A stretch of 11,103 nt of DNA from Flavobacteriia bacterium (GTDB lineage: Bacteria > Bacteroidota > Bacteroidia > Flavobacteriales > Flavobacteriaceae): positions 1 to 11,103 of the forward strand of contig DRQI01000487.1 of NCBI GenBank assembly GCA_011330545.1. Direction: 5' to 3'. Of the stretch, positions 1 through 8,157 are shown in pieces. The stretch's first letter is position 1. Every line of letters begins with the position of its first letter. Position numbers and translations under genes: made by a program. The notes under the pieces are model-generated. The model had not been told where the DNA came from. It ran no database searches and saw only the letters and a list, made by a program, of their open reading frames with translations.

Positions 1-1
1 G

Positions 2-382
2 GAAAAATGGGTTATCCGTAAAGCCTTTGAAGATATGTTGCCCGAAAGTGTCGCTTGGCGCCAAAAAGAACAATTCTCTGATGGCGTAGGCTATAGTTGG
101 ATAGATACCTTAAAAGAAATAGTAGAAAAAGAAGTTAGCGATGAACAATTAGTGAATGCGAAGTATAGATTTTCTATTCAAACACCGACTTCAAAAGAAG
201 AATTTTATTACCGCTCTATTTTCGCAGAACACTTCCCAAGTGATGCCGCCGCGTTGTGTGTGCCGCAAGAAGCATCTGTAGCTTGTAGCACACAAATAGC
301 GTTAGAATGGGATGAGGCTTTTAAAAACATGAATGACCCTAGTGGTAGAGCCGTAGCCAATGTGCATGATGAAGCCTATTAA
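2..382 (+). CDS. asnB: Asparagine synthetase B (glutamine-hydrolysing), C-terminal part
   Basis: Cytosolic enzyme that makes asparagine from aspartate, ATP and glutamine-derived ammonia. Only the last 126 residues are present; the gene enters from the left edge, so the missing N-terminal glutaminase and most of the synthetase domain are a window effect, not a truncation. The reading frame is open from base 2, before the first internal ATG at 35. The segment matches the end of the synthetase domain of E. coli-type AsnB: SVAWRQKEQFSDGVGYSWID, then NTPTSKE-like TPTSKEEFYYR, then SVACST and EWDEAF, ending with DPSGRAV shortly before the stop TAA (380-382). These blocks are characteristic of AsnB rather than of other amidotransferases. 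The stop codon lies inside one copy of a 9-bp direct repeat (378-386). No terminator with a clear U-tract follows directly. Confidence 0.96.
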   Translation, partial: EKWVIRKAFEDMLPESVAWRQKEQFSDGVGYSWIDTLKEIVEKEVSDEQLVNAKYRFSIQTPTSKEEFYYRSIFAEHFPSDAAALCVPQEASVACSTQIALEWDEAFKNMNDPSGRAVANVHDEAY

Positions 383-726
383 ACCCAGCTTATGCAATAG
401 CGTTACGTTATGAGTTAGGAAAGCGCAATAAAAAAGGGTGTTTTACTAAATTAGGCGTAGCACCGCTACGGTTAATTTTGAAAACACAGTGAAACGACCT
501 ATTTTGCAGTGATTTCTGAACGGAATAGGAAGTCTATTGCATTACCTGGGTTAAATATACCAACAGGCAACTAGAAAAACAGAAATGCTGTATTGAATGC
601 TGTCGAAAATTGTAACCCACATATAAAATAAACAACCCCGTACGTAGCAGGGCCATCGAGGTAGTATATGGGGCTTGCTGTGCAAACATCATTATTTCTA
701 ATCTAGAGGGTTGAGGAATTAAACCC
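378..726. repeat. 9-bp direct repeat ATTAAACCC bracketing the odd non-coding segment
   Basis: ATTAAACCC occurs at 378-386, overlapping the asnB stop codon, and again at 718-726. With one mismatch the match extends to 11 bases (ATTAAACCC, then A or G, then G). The enclosed 331 bases are the structured, GC-richer segment. This is the pattern a target-site duplication leaves, but I found no terminal inverted repeats inside it and no transposase. A 9-base repeat can arise by chance in a few hundred AT-rich bases. Confidence 0.35.
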
Positions 727-828
727 GGTATTTTGACCCGTAATCTGAATTGTTAGCTGAACTTTCATAGTGTTGATAGAACAAAATGTATTACTTTTTA
801 GGCCACCTATTTATTTTTTGTAATATCT
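383..828. other. Structured non-coding region between asnB and the GIN-domain gene
   Basis: About 450 bases with no plausible gene on either strand. It differs from its surroundings: by hand count 36 of the 80 bases at 601-680 are G or C, visibly richer than the flanking genes. It holds several fold-backs: a long imperfect stem at 438-487; CCTATT (498-503) against AATAGG (524-529) with an inner CAG/CTG; and CCCCGTA (636-642) against TATGGGG about 20 bases on, with one G-U pair. AATGCTGT occurs twice 12 bases apart (584-591, 596-603). The last ~70 bases turn AT-rich and carry the promoter of the next gene. It may be a decayed insertion, a structured RNA or a cassette-like spacer; I cannot decide between these. 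Confidence 0.6.
438..487. repeat. Long imperfect stem-loop downstream of asnB
   Basis: Three paired blocks are nested in 50 bases: GTGTTTT (438-444) with AAAACAC (481-487), AAATTA (448-453) with TAATTT (473-478), and CGTAGC (456-461) with GCTACG (465-470), around an ACC loop. This gives 19 pairs separated by small internal loops of 2-3 bases. No U-tract follows, so it is not a standard intrinsic terminator. It could be a structured RNA element, a folded mobile-element end, or an asnB 3'-end stabiliser. Confidence 0.6.
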
Positions 829-831
829 TTG
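824..831 (+). promoter_or_regulatory. Bacteroidota -7 promoter element for the GIN-domain gene
   Basis: TATCTTTG fits the TAnnTTTG -7 consensus exactly. A -33 TTTG at the usual spacing is not clear. Transcription would begin near 836-840, giving a very short leader before ATG 850. It also rules out the TTG at 829 as start codon, because that codon lies inside the element. Confidence 0.5.
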
Positions 832-849
832 AGTATCAAAATAAGCCCT

Positions 850-1692
850 ATGGAAGTTAACAATAAAAAAGCCATCACCTTACTAATGATATGCCTTTTA
901 TCATTAAATGCCATTTACAGTCAGAATAAATTAAGAGGCAATAAAATTGTCGTTTCAGAGGATAGAGGTATTTCTGAATTTTCGGCAATTGAAGTTAAAG
1001 ACAAAATAGAAGTAGTTTTGGTACAGGGCGGCAATCAATCTGTAACCGTTGAAACCGATGAGAATTTACAACTTGCGGTCGTAACCGATGTTGTAAGCGG
1101 TACCTTGGTGATAAAATTATCCAAAAGAATTATCAAGAAAAAAGCCTTAACCGTTTTTATTACCATTGATGAAAATATCAAAGAAATCACTGCCAAAGAC
1201 AGAGCTGATGTCAAAGGCGATGGCCCTTTTTATTTTGAAACCTTAACAATCAATGCAGAAGGTGATTCTAAGATTACGATGGATATCAAATCAGAAGAAT
1301 TTACCCTAAACAATAACGAAAGTGCCAATGTAAACCTCACGGTAAACACTAATAATTGCACCATCAATGCCAATAGCAGGGGAAGGTCAAAAATAAACCT
1401 GTCGTCAAAAACGGTGGAGGTTGCTACCTTGGGCAATTCAACAACTGAACTCATTGGCGATTGTGAAGATGTGTTTGTTACCGCAGAAAATAAAAGTGCC
1501 GTTAAAGCCGGTAAATTAGAATGCAATACGGTTATTGTAAATGCCGCTGATGCCTCAGATGTCTATATCAATGCAAAAGAATCGTTGACAATTTCAGCCA
1601 TAAATTCGGCAGAGGTCTATATTTACGGAAATCCCACAATTACTATAGAAAAATTTGCAGACAAAGCTATTTTACGAAAAAAGCAACTGTAA
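850..1692 (+). CDS. Secreted GIN-domain (DUF2807) protein
   Basis: Exported protein of 280 residues, function unknown. Residues 1-25 are a signal peptide: NNKK, then a hydrophobic run ending AIYSQ, with probable cleavage before Gln25. Residues about 40-120 match the head of the GIN / DUF2807 family, called a putative auto-transporter adhesin head: ISEFSAIEV, then IEVVLVQGG, VTVETDENL and LVIKL. The remainder (about 120-275) is a run of short beta-strand repeats rich in Asn, Ser and Thr, with alternating stretches such as ITAKDRADVKG and LTISAINSAEVYI, consistent with a right-handed beta-solenoid. I see no outer-membrane anchor or secretion tail, so it is probably periplasmic or surface-associated. 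ATG 850 is chosen over TTG 829, which overlaps the promoter and would add seven residues before the signal peptide. It lies 96 bases before the response regulator; the adhesin role is only a family label. Confidence 0.87.
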   Translation: MEVNNKKAITLLMICLLSLNAIYSQNKLRGNKIVVSEDRGISEFSAIEVKDKIEVVLVQGGNQSVTVETDENLQLAVVTDVVSGTLVIKLSKRIIKKKALTVFITIDENIKEITAKDRADVKGDGPFYFETLTINAEGDSKITMDIKSEEFTLNNNESANVNLTVNTNNCTINANSRGRSKINLSSKTVEVATLGNSTTELIGDCEDVFVTAENKSAVKAGKLECNTVIVNAADASDVYINAKESLTISAINSAEVYIYGNPTITIEKFADKAILRKKQL

Positions 1693-1702
1693 TTAAATAA
1701 TA

Positions 1703-1731
1703 CCGGTGTTTTTTCGTTTTTTAAATGCCGG
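1703..1731 (+). terminator. Possible weak terminator after the GIN-domain gene
   Basis: CCGGTGTTT (1703-1711) can pair with AAATGCCGG (1723-1731) through nine pairs, two of them G-U, around a T-rich loop. The downstream tract (CCCGATTTTAT) is poor in U, so termination would be partial. Some read-through into the response regulator gene is plausible. Confidence 0.3.
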
Positions 1732-1753
1732 CCCGATTTTATAAAATGAGTTC

Positions 1754-1783
1754 ATTGTAAAACAATTAATTAATATAAGTTTA
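1754..1783 (+). promoter_or_regulatory. Possible promoter for the two-component operon
   Basis: ATTG (1754-1757) is followed after 18 bases by TAAGTTTA (1776-1783), one mismatch from TAnnTTTG. It sits so close to ATG 1789 that the message would be leaderless or nearly so, which lowers confidence. Confidence 0.3.
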
Positions 1784-1788
1784 TTCGT

Positions 1789-2466
1789 ATGAAGATACTA
1801 ATTGTAGAAGACGAAATAGAATTGTTAGAAACCATTGTGAGTTATCTGAAAAATGAAGATTTTATTTGCGAAAAAGCAACTACTTTTTTCGAGGCCGAAG
1901 ATAAATTAATAAGTTTTAAATACGATATCATTTTATTAGACATTACATTGCCCGACGGTAACGGAATTGACTTATTAAAATTAATCAAAGAAGAGTCGCC
2001 AACCACCGGTGTATTAATAGTATCGGCTAAAGATTCACTAGACGATAAGTTAACAGGATTAGATTTAGGTGCCGATGATTATATTACCAAACCCTTTCAT
2101 TTGGCAGAATTAAACTCGAGGATTAATTCGTTAATCAGGCGACGAAAGTTTGAAGGCGACGAAACCATTCAGTTTAATGAAATTAAAATCAACCCCACTT
2201 CTAAAACCGTTACCGTAAATGACAAACCCATTGAGTTAACTAAAAAAGAATACAATTTGTTGCTCTATTTTGTGACTAATAAAAACAAGGTGCTAACCAA
2301 AGAATCAATTGCAGAACACCTGTGGGGAGACAATATAGAAATGGCGGATAGCTTTGACTTTATTTATACCCACATGGGAAACCTTAGAAAAAAAATGAAA
2401 AAATTAGGAGCCCCTAATTATTTGCAGACCATGTACGGGTTGGGTTATAAATTTGCTGAAAAATAA
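1789..2466 (+). CDS. OmpR/PhoB-family response regulator
   Basis: Cytosolic transcription regulator of 225 residues, the usual length for the family. The receiver domain (1-115) has every expected residue: acidic pair Glu7/Asp8, phospho-acceptor Asp51 in LLDITLPDGNG, switch Ser79 in IVSAKD, and Lys101 in YITKPF. The C-terminal winged-helix DNA-binding domain (about 127-223) shows ELTKKEYNLLLYF, VLTKESIAEHLWG and the end motif TMYGLGYKF. It should be phosphorylated by the histidine kinase encoded 42 bases downstream and bind repeat sites near its targets. The neighbouring exported-protein genes are the first candidate targets, which is inference from position. The start ATG gives the canonical N-terminus MKILIVEDE. 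The exact regulon cannot be named from sequence. Confidence 0.96.
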   Translation: MKILIVEDEIELLETIVSYLKNEDFICEKATTFFEAEDKLISFKYDIILLDITLPDGNGIDLLKLIKEESPTTGVLIVSAKDSLDDKLTGLDLGADDYITKPFHLAELNSRINSLIRRRKFEGDETIQFNEIKINPTSKTVTVNDKPIELTKKEYNLLLYFVTNKNKVLTKESIAEHLWGDNIEMADSFDFIYTHMGNLRKKMKKLGAPNYLQTMYGLGYKFAEK

Positions 2467-2485
2467 TGAACTCAGGGCTGAATAC

Positions 2486-2495
2486 ACTAATTAGT
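2486..2495. promoter_or_regulatory. Perfect 10-bp palindrome between regulator and kinase genes
   Basis: ACTAATTAGT is its own reverse complement and lies 20 bases after the regulator stop and 13 before the kinase GTG. It could be a protein-binding site, but a palindrome this short in AT-rich DNA may be chance. Confidence 0.15.
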
Positions 2496-2508
2496 AAAGT
2501 TTAAGTAC

Positions 2509-3777
2509 GTGAAATTAATCGAAAAAACCAGTAGGACGTACCTTATATTGTCTGCCATTATTTTTATGTTGTCAGGGGTAATGCTGTATTTTGTATTGAC
2601 TACGGTGATGAATAATCGATTAGACAAGAAACTCTTGTACAATAAAGAGGTCATTGCAAAACATTTTAAATACGAATATCCCTTAACCATTTTTGAAGCC
2701 GGTGAATTGACCGAATCAGAAAATAAAATGTATCCTAAAGATACCATTGTCTATAAAGACACCTTAATTTCGCATGCGATAGACGATATAGAAGGTGCCG
2801 AAGAATACGAAAAATACAGGCAGTTAACAGCCTACGAAACCTTACAAGGAAAACGATACAAAATCATTACGCGGAACTCTTTGGTAAGAAACCAAGATTT
2901 TGTGCTCATTATAACCTTATCTACCATTGTTATTATCCTGCTATTGCTGACGGGTTTATGGATACTAAATACCCAAATTGCTAAAAATATTTGGAAGCCT
3001 TTTTATAAAAATTTAGACCGCCTTAAAAATTTTTCTATCCAAGACCAAAACCCAATTCAGCTAGAACCTTCTAATGTCGATGAGTTTAAAGAGTTGAATA
3101 GCTCGTTGAAAAACCTTACCAATAAACTACAATCAGACTTTAATAGTTTAAAAGAATTTTCAGAAAATGCTTCTCACGAAATGCAAACGCCCTTGGCCAT
3201 TATGCAGTCTAAAATAGAACTCTTATTGCAATCAACTACGGTAACAAAAGAGCAATCAGAACAATTGCAATCTATTTATCAAGCCGGGCAGCGCCTGTCT
3301 AAACTAAATAAAACCTTGTTGTTACTGGCCAAAGTAGAAAACCGGCAGTTTAGTGTACAAGAAGAAATTTCATTAAAAGAGTTGATAGAAAGGCAATTAG
3401 AAAATTACGAAGATTTTATCATAAATAAAAAATTAAAAGTAACCACACATTTATCAGATACTAGAATTACCACCAATGCCATCTTAGCCGATACCCTTAT
3501 TTCAAACTTATTGAGTAATGCCATAAAACACAACATAGAAAAGGGTACTATAGATATAATGTATGACGGCGAGAAATTACTTTTTTCAAATACCGGAAGT
3601 ATTTTAGAACAAGACCCCGAAAACCTTTTTAATAGATTTAAAAAAGCGAGTACTTTAAAAGACTCTCTAGGCCTTGGTTTGGCTATCGTCAAGAAAATTG
3701 CCGATGTTAATAATTGGAGTATTGCCTATTCGTACGAAAGTAAAGTACATAAGATTTCTGTTCTTTTTAAAACTTAA
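2509..3777 (+). CDS. Membrane sensor histidine kinase
   Basis: Inner-membrane kinase of 422 residues, partner of the response regulator just upstream. Two membrane helices (about 10-33 and 131-153) enclose a sensor region of about 100 residues facing the periplasm, with no recognised fold. A linker leads to the dimerisation/phospho-acceptor domain with H-box FSENASHEMQTPLA; the phosphorylated residue is His223. The ATPase domain has an N-box (LISNLLSNAIKHN, Asn333/Asn337), an F-box (LFNRFKKAST) and a G2 box (SLGLGLAIV, 387-394). The G1 box is degenerate: FSNTGSIL at 359-366, lacking the usual Asp. I believe this occurs in a set of Bacteroidota kinases, so the enzyme may still be active. The start is GTG 2509, giving MKLIEKTSR; an in-frame stop at 2488-2490 limits any upstream extension, and no ATG lies between. 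No typical HAMP domain is obvious. Confidence 0.94.
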   Translation: MKLIEKTSRTYLILSAIIFMLSGVMLYFVLTTVMNNRLDKKLLYNKEVIAKHFKYEYPLTIFEAGELTESENKMYPKDTIVYKDTLISHAIDDIEGAEEYEKYRQLTAYETLQGKRYKIITRNSLVRNQDFVLIITLSTIVIILLLLTGLWILNTQIAKNIWKPFYKNLDRLKNFSIQDQNPIQLEPSNVDEFKELNSSLKNLTNKLQSDFNSLKEFSENASHEMQTPLAIMQSKIELLLQSTTVTKEQSEQLQSIYQAGQRLSKLNKTLLLLAKVENRQFSVQEEISLKELIERQLENYEDFIINKKLKVTTHLSDTRITTNAILADTLISNLLSNAIKHNIEKGTIDIMYDGEKLLFSNTGSILEQDPENLFNRFKKASTLKDSLGLGLAIVKKIADVNNWSIAYSYESKVHKISVLFKT

Positions 3778-3799
3778 GATTTTCTTTAGATTCTGTTAC

Positions 3800-3807
3800 T
3801 ACATTTG
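3800..3807 (+). promoter_or_regulatory. Bacteroidota -7 promoter element before the PepSY-like gene
   Basis: TACATTTG matches TAnnTTTG exactly, 37 bases before ATG 3845. The -33 region is only T-rich (around 3780-3784). It suggests the small exported protein has its own promoter in addition to read-through from the kinase gene, and could be a target of the adjacent regulator. Confidence 0.45.
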
Positions 3808-3844
3808 AACCAACAAACAAAAACTAAGTAATAAAAACAGAGTC

Positions 3845-4186
3845 ATGAGAAAATTAATTTATGTATTTGTATTTGCAGCCATAGGGCTTGTAAGTACAAC
3901 CACTTTCGCCCAAGAAGACAAAGAAAATAGCAAAGCCGCTATTCAAGAAAAAGTACAAGATAAGGTAGAAGTAACAATAAATGAATTACCCGAAGCTGTT
4001 ACCAAAACCTTAGGAGAACAATATGCAGCGTATACTGCAGAGAAAGCCTACAAAGCTACAAAAGATAAAAAAGAAGTATACTATGTAAAATTGGTGAAAG
4101 GAGAAGATTATATTAAAGTTTTGATTGATGCCGATGGAAAAGTAATTGAAAAGAAAGATATCAAACAATTAAATAAAATCAAATAA
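3845..4186 (+). CDS. Small exported PepSY-like protein
   Basis: Periplasmic protein of 113 residues. A signal peptide covers 1-22 (MRKLIYVFVF onward, cleavage after TFA before QED). After a charged linker, residues about 45-105 resemble one PepSY-like / BLIP-like repeat (the DUF2874 type common in Bacteroidota): ELPEAVTKTL, a central AEKAYKAT, then VYYVKLVKG and VLIDADGKVIEKK. The mature part is very rich in Lys and Glu. PepSY-like domains are thought to bind or inhibit other proteins in the envelope, but no specific partner is known here. The gene follows the kinase by 67 bases in the same direction with its own promoter-like element, so it is likely a target or accessory of that two-component system (inference). 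No catalytic motif is seen. Confidence 0.85.
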   Translation: MRKLIYVFVFAAIGLVSTTTFAQEDKENSKAAIQEKVQDKVEVTINELPEAVTKTLGEQYAAYTAEKAYKATKDKKEVYYVKLVKGEDYIKVLIDADGKVIEKKDIKQLNKIK

Positions 4187-4233
4187 CTAAAAATATATTA
4201 ATTGAGCAAATTGGGTTGATTGCTTTTTAATTA

Positions 4234-4276
4234 GAAACAGCTTAAAATTACTACAACTTTAAGCTGTTTCATTTTC
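4234..4276 (+). terminator. Intrinsic terminator of the signalling block
   Basis: GAAACAGCTTAAA (4234-4246) and TTTAAGCTGTTTC (4258-4270) pair perfectly over 13 bases around an 11-base loop, followed by ATTTTC. It lies 48 bases after the stop of the PepSY-like gene and should end transcripts from that block. Confidence 0.8.
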
Positions 4277-4352
4277 AGAATAAACCTATTTCCGGTTCAA
4301 AGGAAAGCGCTAATACTCTAAATTTAAATGTTTCTCTTTTGTAGGGAAACTT

Positions 4353-4375
4353 GTTAATAACTTCCGTTATTAAAC
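4353..4375. promoter_or_regulatory. Inverted repeat upstream of gyrB
   Basis: TTAATAAC (4354-4361) and GTTATTAA (4366-4373) form a perfect 8-bp dyad around TTCC, with a flanking G and C two positions out. It lies about 40 bases upstream of the -7 element, a suitable place for a regulator or nucleoid-protein site. A smaller fold-back, GTTTCTC (4330-4336) with GGGAAAC (4344-4350), adjoins it. Confidence 0.3.
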
Positions 4376-4380
4376 ACCTG

Positions 4381-6394
<2,014 letters not shown>

Positions 6395-6412
6395 ATAAAA
6401 AATTAGTAAGTT

Positions 6413-7339
6413 ATGAAAGTAACAGTTGTAGGTGCAGGCGCTGTGGGGGCAAGTTGCGCTGAATATATTGCCATAAAAAATTTCGCCTCAGAAGTAGTAA
6501 TTCTAGATATTAAAGAAGGCGTTGCCGAAGGCAAAGCGATGGATTTAATGCAAACCGCTTCGTTAAACGGATTTGATACCAAAATTGTAGGTACCACCGG
6601 AGATTATGCAAAAACTGCAAATAGCGATATTTGTGTGATTACCTCGGGTATTCCGCGTAAACCCGGAATGACCCGCGAAGAACTTATCGGAATCAATGCC
6701 GGTATTGTAAAAGAAGTTTCGTCAAATTTAGTAAAACATTCACCCGATACGATTTTGATAGTAGTTTCCAATCCTATGGATACTATGGCGTACCTTGTTC
6801 ATAAAAGTTCAGGTTTGCCAAAAAATAGAATTATTGGCATGGGAGGCGCTTTAGATTCTGCACGTTTTAAATACAGATTGGCCGAAGCATTAGGAGCGCC
6901 CATCTCTGATGTAGACGGTATGGTTATCGGAGGCCATTCAGATAAAGGAATGATACCGTTAACCCGTATGGCAACCAGAAATAGTGTGCCCGTTACCAAG
7001 TTTTTATCAGATGAAAGGTTGGTTCAAGTAGCCGAAGATACCAAAGTAGGCGGTGCTACTTTGACAAAATTATTAGGCACTTCTGCTTGGTATGCGCCGG
7101 GGGCTGCAGTTTCAGCTTTGGTACAAGCCATTGCCTGTGACCAACATAAAATGTTTCCGTGTTCAACTTTCTTGGAAGGAGAATATGATTTGACTGACAT
7201 TTCAATAGGTGTACCGATAATTATCGGTAGAAATGGTATTGAAAAAATTGTCGAATTAGACTTAACCGATGCCGAAAAAGCCAAAATGCAAGAAAGTGCT
7301 GCCGCCGTTAAAAAAACAAATGGCTTGCTAGAAGTATAA
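6413..7339 (+). CDS. mdh: Malate dehydrogenase (type III, LDH-like)
   Basis: NAD-dependent cytosolic enzyme interconverting malate and oxaloacetate in the citric acid cycle; 308 residues, normal for this tetrameric LDH-like group. The Rossmann fold begins with GAGAVG (7-12), and Asp32 in VVILDIKEG indicates NAD preference. Substrate residues are Arg82 and Arg88 in GIPRKPGMTR; Arg at 82, where lactate dehydrogenase has Gln, supports malate. The segment VVSNPMDTM includes Asn120. The catalytic pair is Asp148 (with Arg151, in GGALDSAR) and His175 in GGHSDKG. The start ATG places GAGAVG at the expected distance. It is the second gene of the gyrB-mdh unit; no promoter is apparent in the 18-base gap. 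A terminator follows 70 bases after the stop. Confidence 0.98.
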   Translation: MKVTVVGAGAVGASCAEYIAIKNFASEVVILDIKEGVAEGKAMDLMQTASLNGFDTKIVGTTGDYAKTANSDICVITSGIPRKPGMTREELIGINAGIVKEVSSNLVKHSPDTILIVVSNPMDTMAYLVHKSSGLPKNRIIGMGGALDSARFKYRLAEALGAPISDVDGMVIGGHSDKGMIPLTRMATRNSVPVTKFLSDERLVQVAEDTKVGGATLTKLLGTSAWYAPGAAVSALVQAIACDQHKMFPCSTFLEGEYDLTDISIGVPIIIGRNGIEKIVELDLTDAEKAKMQESAAAVKKTNGLLEV

Positions 7340-7408
7340 ATAATAGTTAAAAAACTCCTAATTTTCGCCTCAATCCAAAAAGTTTAAACGAGTTCACAAT
7401 TAAATTTT

Positions 7409-7441
7409 AAAAGCATTTGTCTCAGGCGAATGCTTTTTTTT
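7409..7441 (+). terminator. Intrinsic terminator of gyrB-mdh
   Basis: AAAAGCATTTG (7409-7419) pairs with CGAATGCTTTT (7427-7437) over 11 bases with one T-G pair and a 7-base loop, and the T-run continues to 7441. It ends the mdh transcript and excludes any tsaB start codon inside it, such as the TTG at 7417. Confidence 0.85.
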
Positions 7442-7453
7442 ATAGAATCCTTG

Positions 7454-7461
7454 TATATTTA
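7454..7461 (+). promoter_or_regulatory. Possible -7 promoter element for tsaB
   Basis: TATATTTA is one base from TAnnTTTG, just after the mdh terminator. The -33 position falls in that terminator's T-rich arm. Transcription would begin near 7467, leaving about 13 bases before TTG 7480. Confidence 0.35.
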
Positions 7462-7479
7462 TCACTAAAAACAGGTATT

Positions 7480-8157
7480 TTGCCCTTGCTATTAAACATA
7501 GAGACCGCCACTAAAAATTGTTCAGTAAGCCTTTCGGATACCGAAAAGATACTGGCAATAAAAGAGTTAAACGATGGAAACTACTCGCATAGTGAGAAAT
7601 TACATCTTTTTATTACGGAAGTTTTACAAATAGCTAATAAAACCCTAAAAGATATTGATGCCATTGCTGTAAGTAAAGGCCCCGGTTCTTATACCGGTTT
7701 GCGGATTGGCGTTTCAGCAGCAAAAGGATTGTGTTTTGCATTGGATAAACCCTTGCTTTCAGTGGCTACGCTGGCCTCACTGGCAAATTCAATTACCGTT
7801 GAAGAAGGGGCGCATATTATCCCGCTATTAGATGCCCGGAGAATGGAAGTGTATAGTGCGGTTTTTGATAGTCATTACCGGCAAGTAAGAGAAATAAAAG
7901 CTGAAGTTATAGAAGCAAGTTCTTTTTCAGCAGTTTTAGATAAAGGCAAGGCCTATTTTTTAGGAGATGGTGCCGAAAAATGTAAAAATATCATTCAACA
8001 TAAAAATGCGGTTTTTTTAGAAGGTTATTTTCCTTCAGCAGCCCAAATGCCAATATTGTCGTATGCAAAATATAAAAAAAACGACATCGAAGATGTCGCT
8101 TATTTTGAACCGTTTTACCTCAAAGATTTTTTGGTAACAAAGCCTAAAAAAAGGTAG
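7480..8157 (+). CDS. tsaB: tRNA threonylcarbamoyladenosine (t6A) biosynthesis protein TsaB
   Basis: Non-catalytic partner of TsaD in the cytosolic complex (with TsaE) that transfers the threonylcarbamoyl group to A37 of ANN-decoding tRNAs. The chosen start gives 225 residues, the usual TsaB size. It has the ASKHA-fold N-terminus LLLNIETATKNCSVSL, the helix HSEKLHLFI, and the family signature KGPGSYTGLRIGVSAAKG (about 66-83). The C-terminus ends AYFEPFYLKDF, then VTKPKK, as in flavobacterial homologues. No in-frame ATG fits. TTG 7480 gives the expected short N-terminus MPLLLNIETA; TTG 7486 is the alternative. An upstream TTG at 7417 lies within the mdh terminator and is rejected. The gene converges with mscS, with 3 bases between the stops, and its 3' end carries a minus-strand terminator in its codons. 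Confidence 0.94.
   Translation: MPLLLNIETATKNCSVSLSDTEKILAIKELNDGNYSHSEKLHLFITEVLQIANKTLKDIDAIAVSKGPGSYTGLRIGVSAAKGLCFALDKPLLSVATLASLANSITVEEGAHIIPLLDARRMEVYSAVFDSHYRQVREIKAEVIEASSFSAVLDKGKAYFLGDGAEKCKNIIQHKNAVFLEGYFPSAAQMPILSYAKYKKNDIEDVAYFEPFYLKDFLVTKPKKR
8074..8101 (-). terminator. Minus-strand terminator embedded in the tsaB coding sequence
   Basis: On the minus strand, CGACATC, loop TTC, GATGTCG (from 8098 down to 8082) forms a perfect 7-bp stem, extendable by a G-U and two A-U pairs, followed directly by eight U (8081 down to 8074). It lies 62 bases after the mscS stop. On the + strand it has no U-tract, so it is directional. The same bases encode KKNDIEDVA of TsaB. Confidence 0.75.

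Noticed and set aside
2..382. asnB as a truncated pseudogene
   Set aside because: The frame is open to the left edge and the visible C-terminal domain is fully conserved; the missing part is due to the window boundary.
383..440. Integron attC recombination site after asnB
   Set aside because: GTTAC and GTTATGAG motifs are present, but the paired RYYYAAC/GTTRRRY boxes with correct spacing cannot be found, and there is no integrase or cassette gene.
584..603. AATGCTGT repeated twice as a CRISPR or tandem-repeat array
   Set aside because: There are only two copies of 8 bases with no regular spacer series; it is too little for an array.
829..849. TTG at 829 as the start of the GIN-domain protein
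   Set aside because: It lies inside the -7 promoter element and would put seven extra residues before a well-formed signal peptide beginning at ATG 850.
4352..4360. TGTTAATAA upstream of gyrB as a DnaA box or origin element
   Set aside because: It occurs once, deviates from the TTATNCACA consensus, and has no cluster of boxes or dnaA gene; it is better explained as one arm of the inverted repeat at 4354-4373.
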